A stretch of DNA of 64,000 nt, from positions 124,001 to 188,000 of the forward strand of contig JAEPMA010000003.1 of the NCBI GenBank assembly GCA_017644185.1, given 5' to 3'. This document shows, piece by piece, positions 62,989-64,000 of this stretch (within the stretch, counting starts at the first letter, position 1; each line of letters starts with the position of its first letter). Below the pieces are notes generated by a model. That model searched no databases, was not told the origin of the DNA, and worked only from the letters and a program-made list of their open reading frames with translations. The translations under genes were made by a program, and so were the position numbers. The stretch comes from Rhodospirillales bacterium. Its GTDB lineage: Bacteria; Pseudomonadota; Alphaproteobacteria; Rhodospirillales; Casp-alpha2.

Positions 62989-64000
62989 ATGTTCTCTGTC
63001 TTGAAAAACGCGACATACCGGCACCTGTTCCTGGCACAGGTGATTTCGCTGATCGGCACGGGCTTGGGCACGGTCGCGCTCGGCCTGCTCGCGTTCGATC
63101 TGGCGGGCGAGAATGCCGGGGCTGTGTTGGGAACGGCGTTCGCCATCAAGATGATCGCCTATGTTTCGCTGGCGCCGATCGCAGGCGCTTTCGCTAATGT
63201 GCTGCCGCGCCGCGCCATGCTGGTAGGTCTCGACATCGTCCGTGCCCTGGTTGTAGCCGCGCTGCCGTTCGTTACCGAAGTGTGGCAGGTCTATGTGCTG
63301 ATCTTCTTGTTGCAGGCGGCATCGGCGGCGTTCACCCCGACATTTCAGGCGACGATACCCGACGTGCTCCCGGAAGAGCGGGACTACACCAAGGCGCTGT
63401 CCCTGTCCCGGCTCGCCTATGATCTGGAAAACATCATCAGCCCGATGCTCGCCGGCGCGCTGCTCACCGTCATCAGCTTTCATGCGTTGTTCGCGGGCAC
63501 CGTGATCGGCTTCGTTGCGTCGGCCCTGTTCGTCTTGTCGGTTTTCCTGCCGCACCTGCCGGGCGGCGAACGCCGCAGCATCTATGAACGGACGACCCGG
63601 GGCATGCGCATCTATCTCAAGACGCCGCGACTGCGAGGGCTCCTTGCCGTCAACATGGCCGTCGCGGCGGCAGGCGCCATCGTGATCGTCAACACGGTCG
63701 TCTATGTGCAGTCGGCTTTCGGCATGAGTGAGCGGGATACGGCTTTGGCGCTTGCCGCTTTTGGTGCCGGGTCCATGGTCGTCGCCATGCTGTTACCCCG
63801 GCTGCTCGAACGTGTGACAGACCGGCCCGTCGTTCTGCTGGGCGGCCTAATTCTTAGCGCGGGCGCCTTCATGGCCAGCACCGTGGACGACTATCCGCCG
63901 CTGCTCGGCATGTGGTTCGCCCTTGGTTGCGGGTATTCGATGGCGTTGACGCCGTCCGGGCGGTTGCTCAAACGCTCCGCGCACGCGGAAGACCGTCCGG
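62989..64000 (+). CDS. Major facilitator superfamily transporter, cut by the right edge
   Basis: About 337 codons are seen before the window ends, still open. Start ATG 62989. N-terminal YRHLFLAQVISLIGTGLGTVALGLLAFDLAG, the signature-like region APIAGAFANVLPRRAMLVGLDIVRAL, then pairs of spans. It resembles drug/effector efflux permeases of the EntS/MFS_3 type. Substrate unknown. Confidence 0.9.
   Translation, partial: MFSVLKNATYRHLFLAQVISLIGTGLGTVALGLLAFDLAGENAGAVLGTAFAIKMIAYVSLAPIAGAFANVLPRRAMLVGLDIVRALVVAALPFVTEVWQVYVLIFLLQAASAAFTPTFQATIPDVLPEERDYTKALSLSRLAYDLENIISPMLAGALLTVISFHALFAGTVIGFVASALFVLSVFLPHLPGGERRSIYERTTRGMRIYLKTPRLRGLLAVNMAVAAAGAIVIVNTVVYVQSAFGMSERDTALALAAFGAGSMVVAMLLPRLLERVTDRPVVLLGGLILSAGAFMASTVDDYPPLLGMWFALGCGYSMALTPSGRLLKRSAHAEDRP

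Overview
The window reads as a gene-dense, high-GC chromosome segment of an alphaproteobacterium, most likely Rhodospirillales-like. The support is indirect but consistent: the glmU-glmS pair, a class II DAHP synthase, a bacterial Coq7, a DsbB, a GTG-started Porin_4-type outer-membrane porin, and two promoters that match the alphaproteobacterial general-stress (EcfG) consensus GGAAC-N16-CGTT. Genes are tightly packed and often overlap by 1 to 17 nt. No plasmid, phage structural, CRISPR or insertion-sequence gene was seen.

Layout. 1-11.9 kb: partial methyltransferase, amino-sugar synthesis (glmU, glmS, and a small twin-cysteine secreted protein), TPR-sulfotransferase, porin, succinate-semialdehyde dehydrogenase, glutathione reductase and a methyltransferase. 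12-26 kb: class II DAHP synthase, nicotinate phosphoribosyltransferase, an APC-like transporter, NAD synthetase, CysS, a formyltransferase, a HisKA-PAS-PAS-GGDEF-EAL protein, citramalate synthase and TrmJ. 26-33.6 kb: palindromic repeat cluster, GFA-family protein, Coq7, DsbB, a YqaA/DedA-like protein, tRNA-Leu(CAA), an ABC ATPase with a lipoprotein hydrolase, a signal-less substrate-binding protein, a membrane protein and tRNA-Arg(CCG).

33.6-38.7 kb is an accessory stretch. It holds an AT-richer segment unusually dense in small dyads, a methyltransferase with a doubtful start codon, a polytopic membrane protein joined out of frame to the 3' part of an asparagine synthetase gene (deletion or assembly junction), and a methyltransferase. 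38.7-44.1 kb carries a probable acyl-CoA or organic-acid catabolic operon (CoA ester lyase, TauD-type dioxygenase, class III CoA-transferase, alpha/beta hydrolase), a PAS protein and a TauE/SafE exporter. 44.2-47.2 kb is a stress module: an OmpR-type regulator whose phospho-acceptor Asp is Glu, an ECF sigma factor, and small envelope proteins, two of them behind EcfG-type promoters.

47.9-60.1 kb is the most notable region. One tightly coupled leftward operon resembles aryl polyene / xanthomonadin-type pigment clusters: ACP, COG4648 membrane protein, acyl-AMP ligase fused to a hotdog dehydratase, LpxL-like acyltransferase, LolA-like protein, MMPL exporter, ketosynthase, a chain-length-factor-like partner without the active Cys, dehydratase, ketoreductase and a family 2 glycosyltransferase. 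A YdcF protein and a flavin-dependent halogenase-like enzyme follow, the latter behind four imperfect direct repeats. No ammonia lyase is present in the window, so the aromatic starter source is open. 60.5-64 kb: Rap1a-like secreted protein, membrane-anchored protein, HupE/UreJ-type protein and a His-rich periplasmic protein (possible metal module), then an MFS transporter cut by the right edge.
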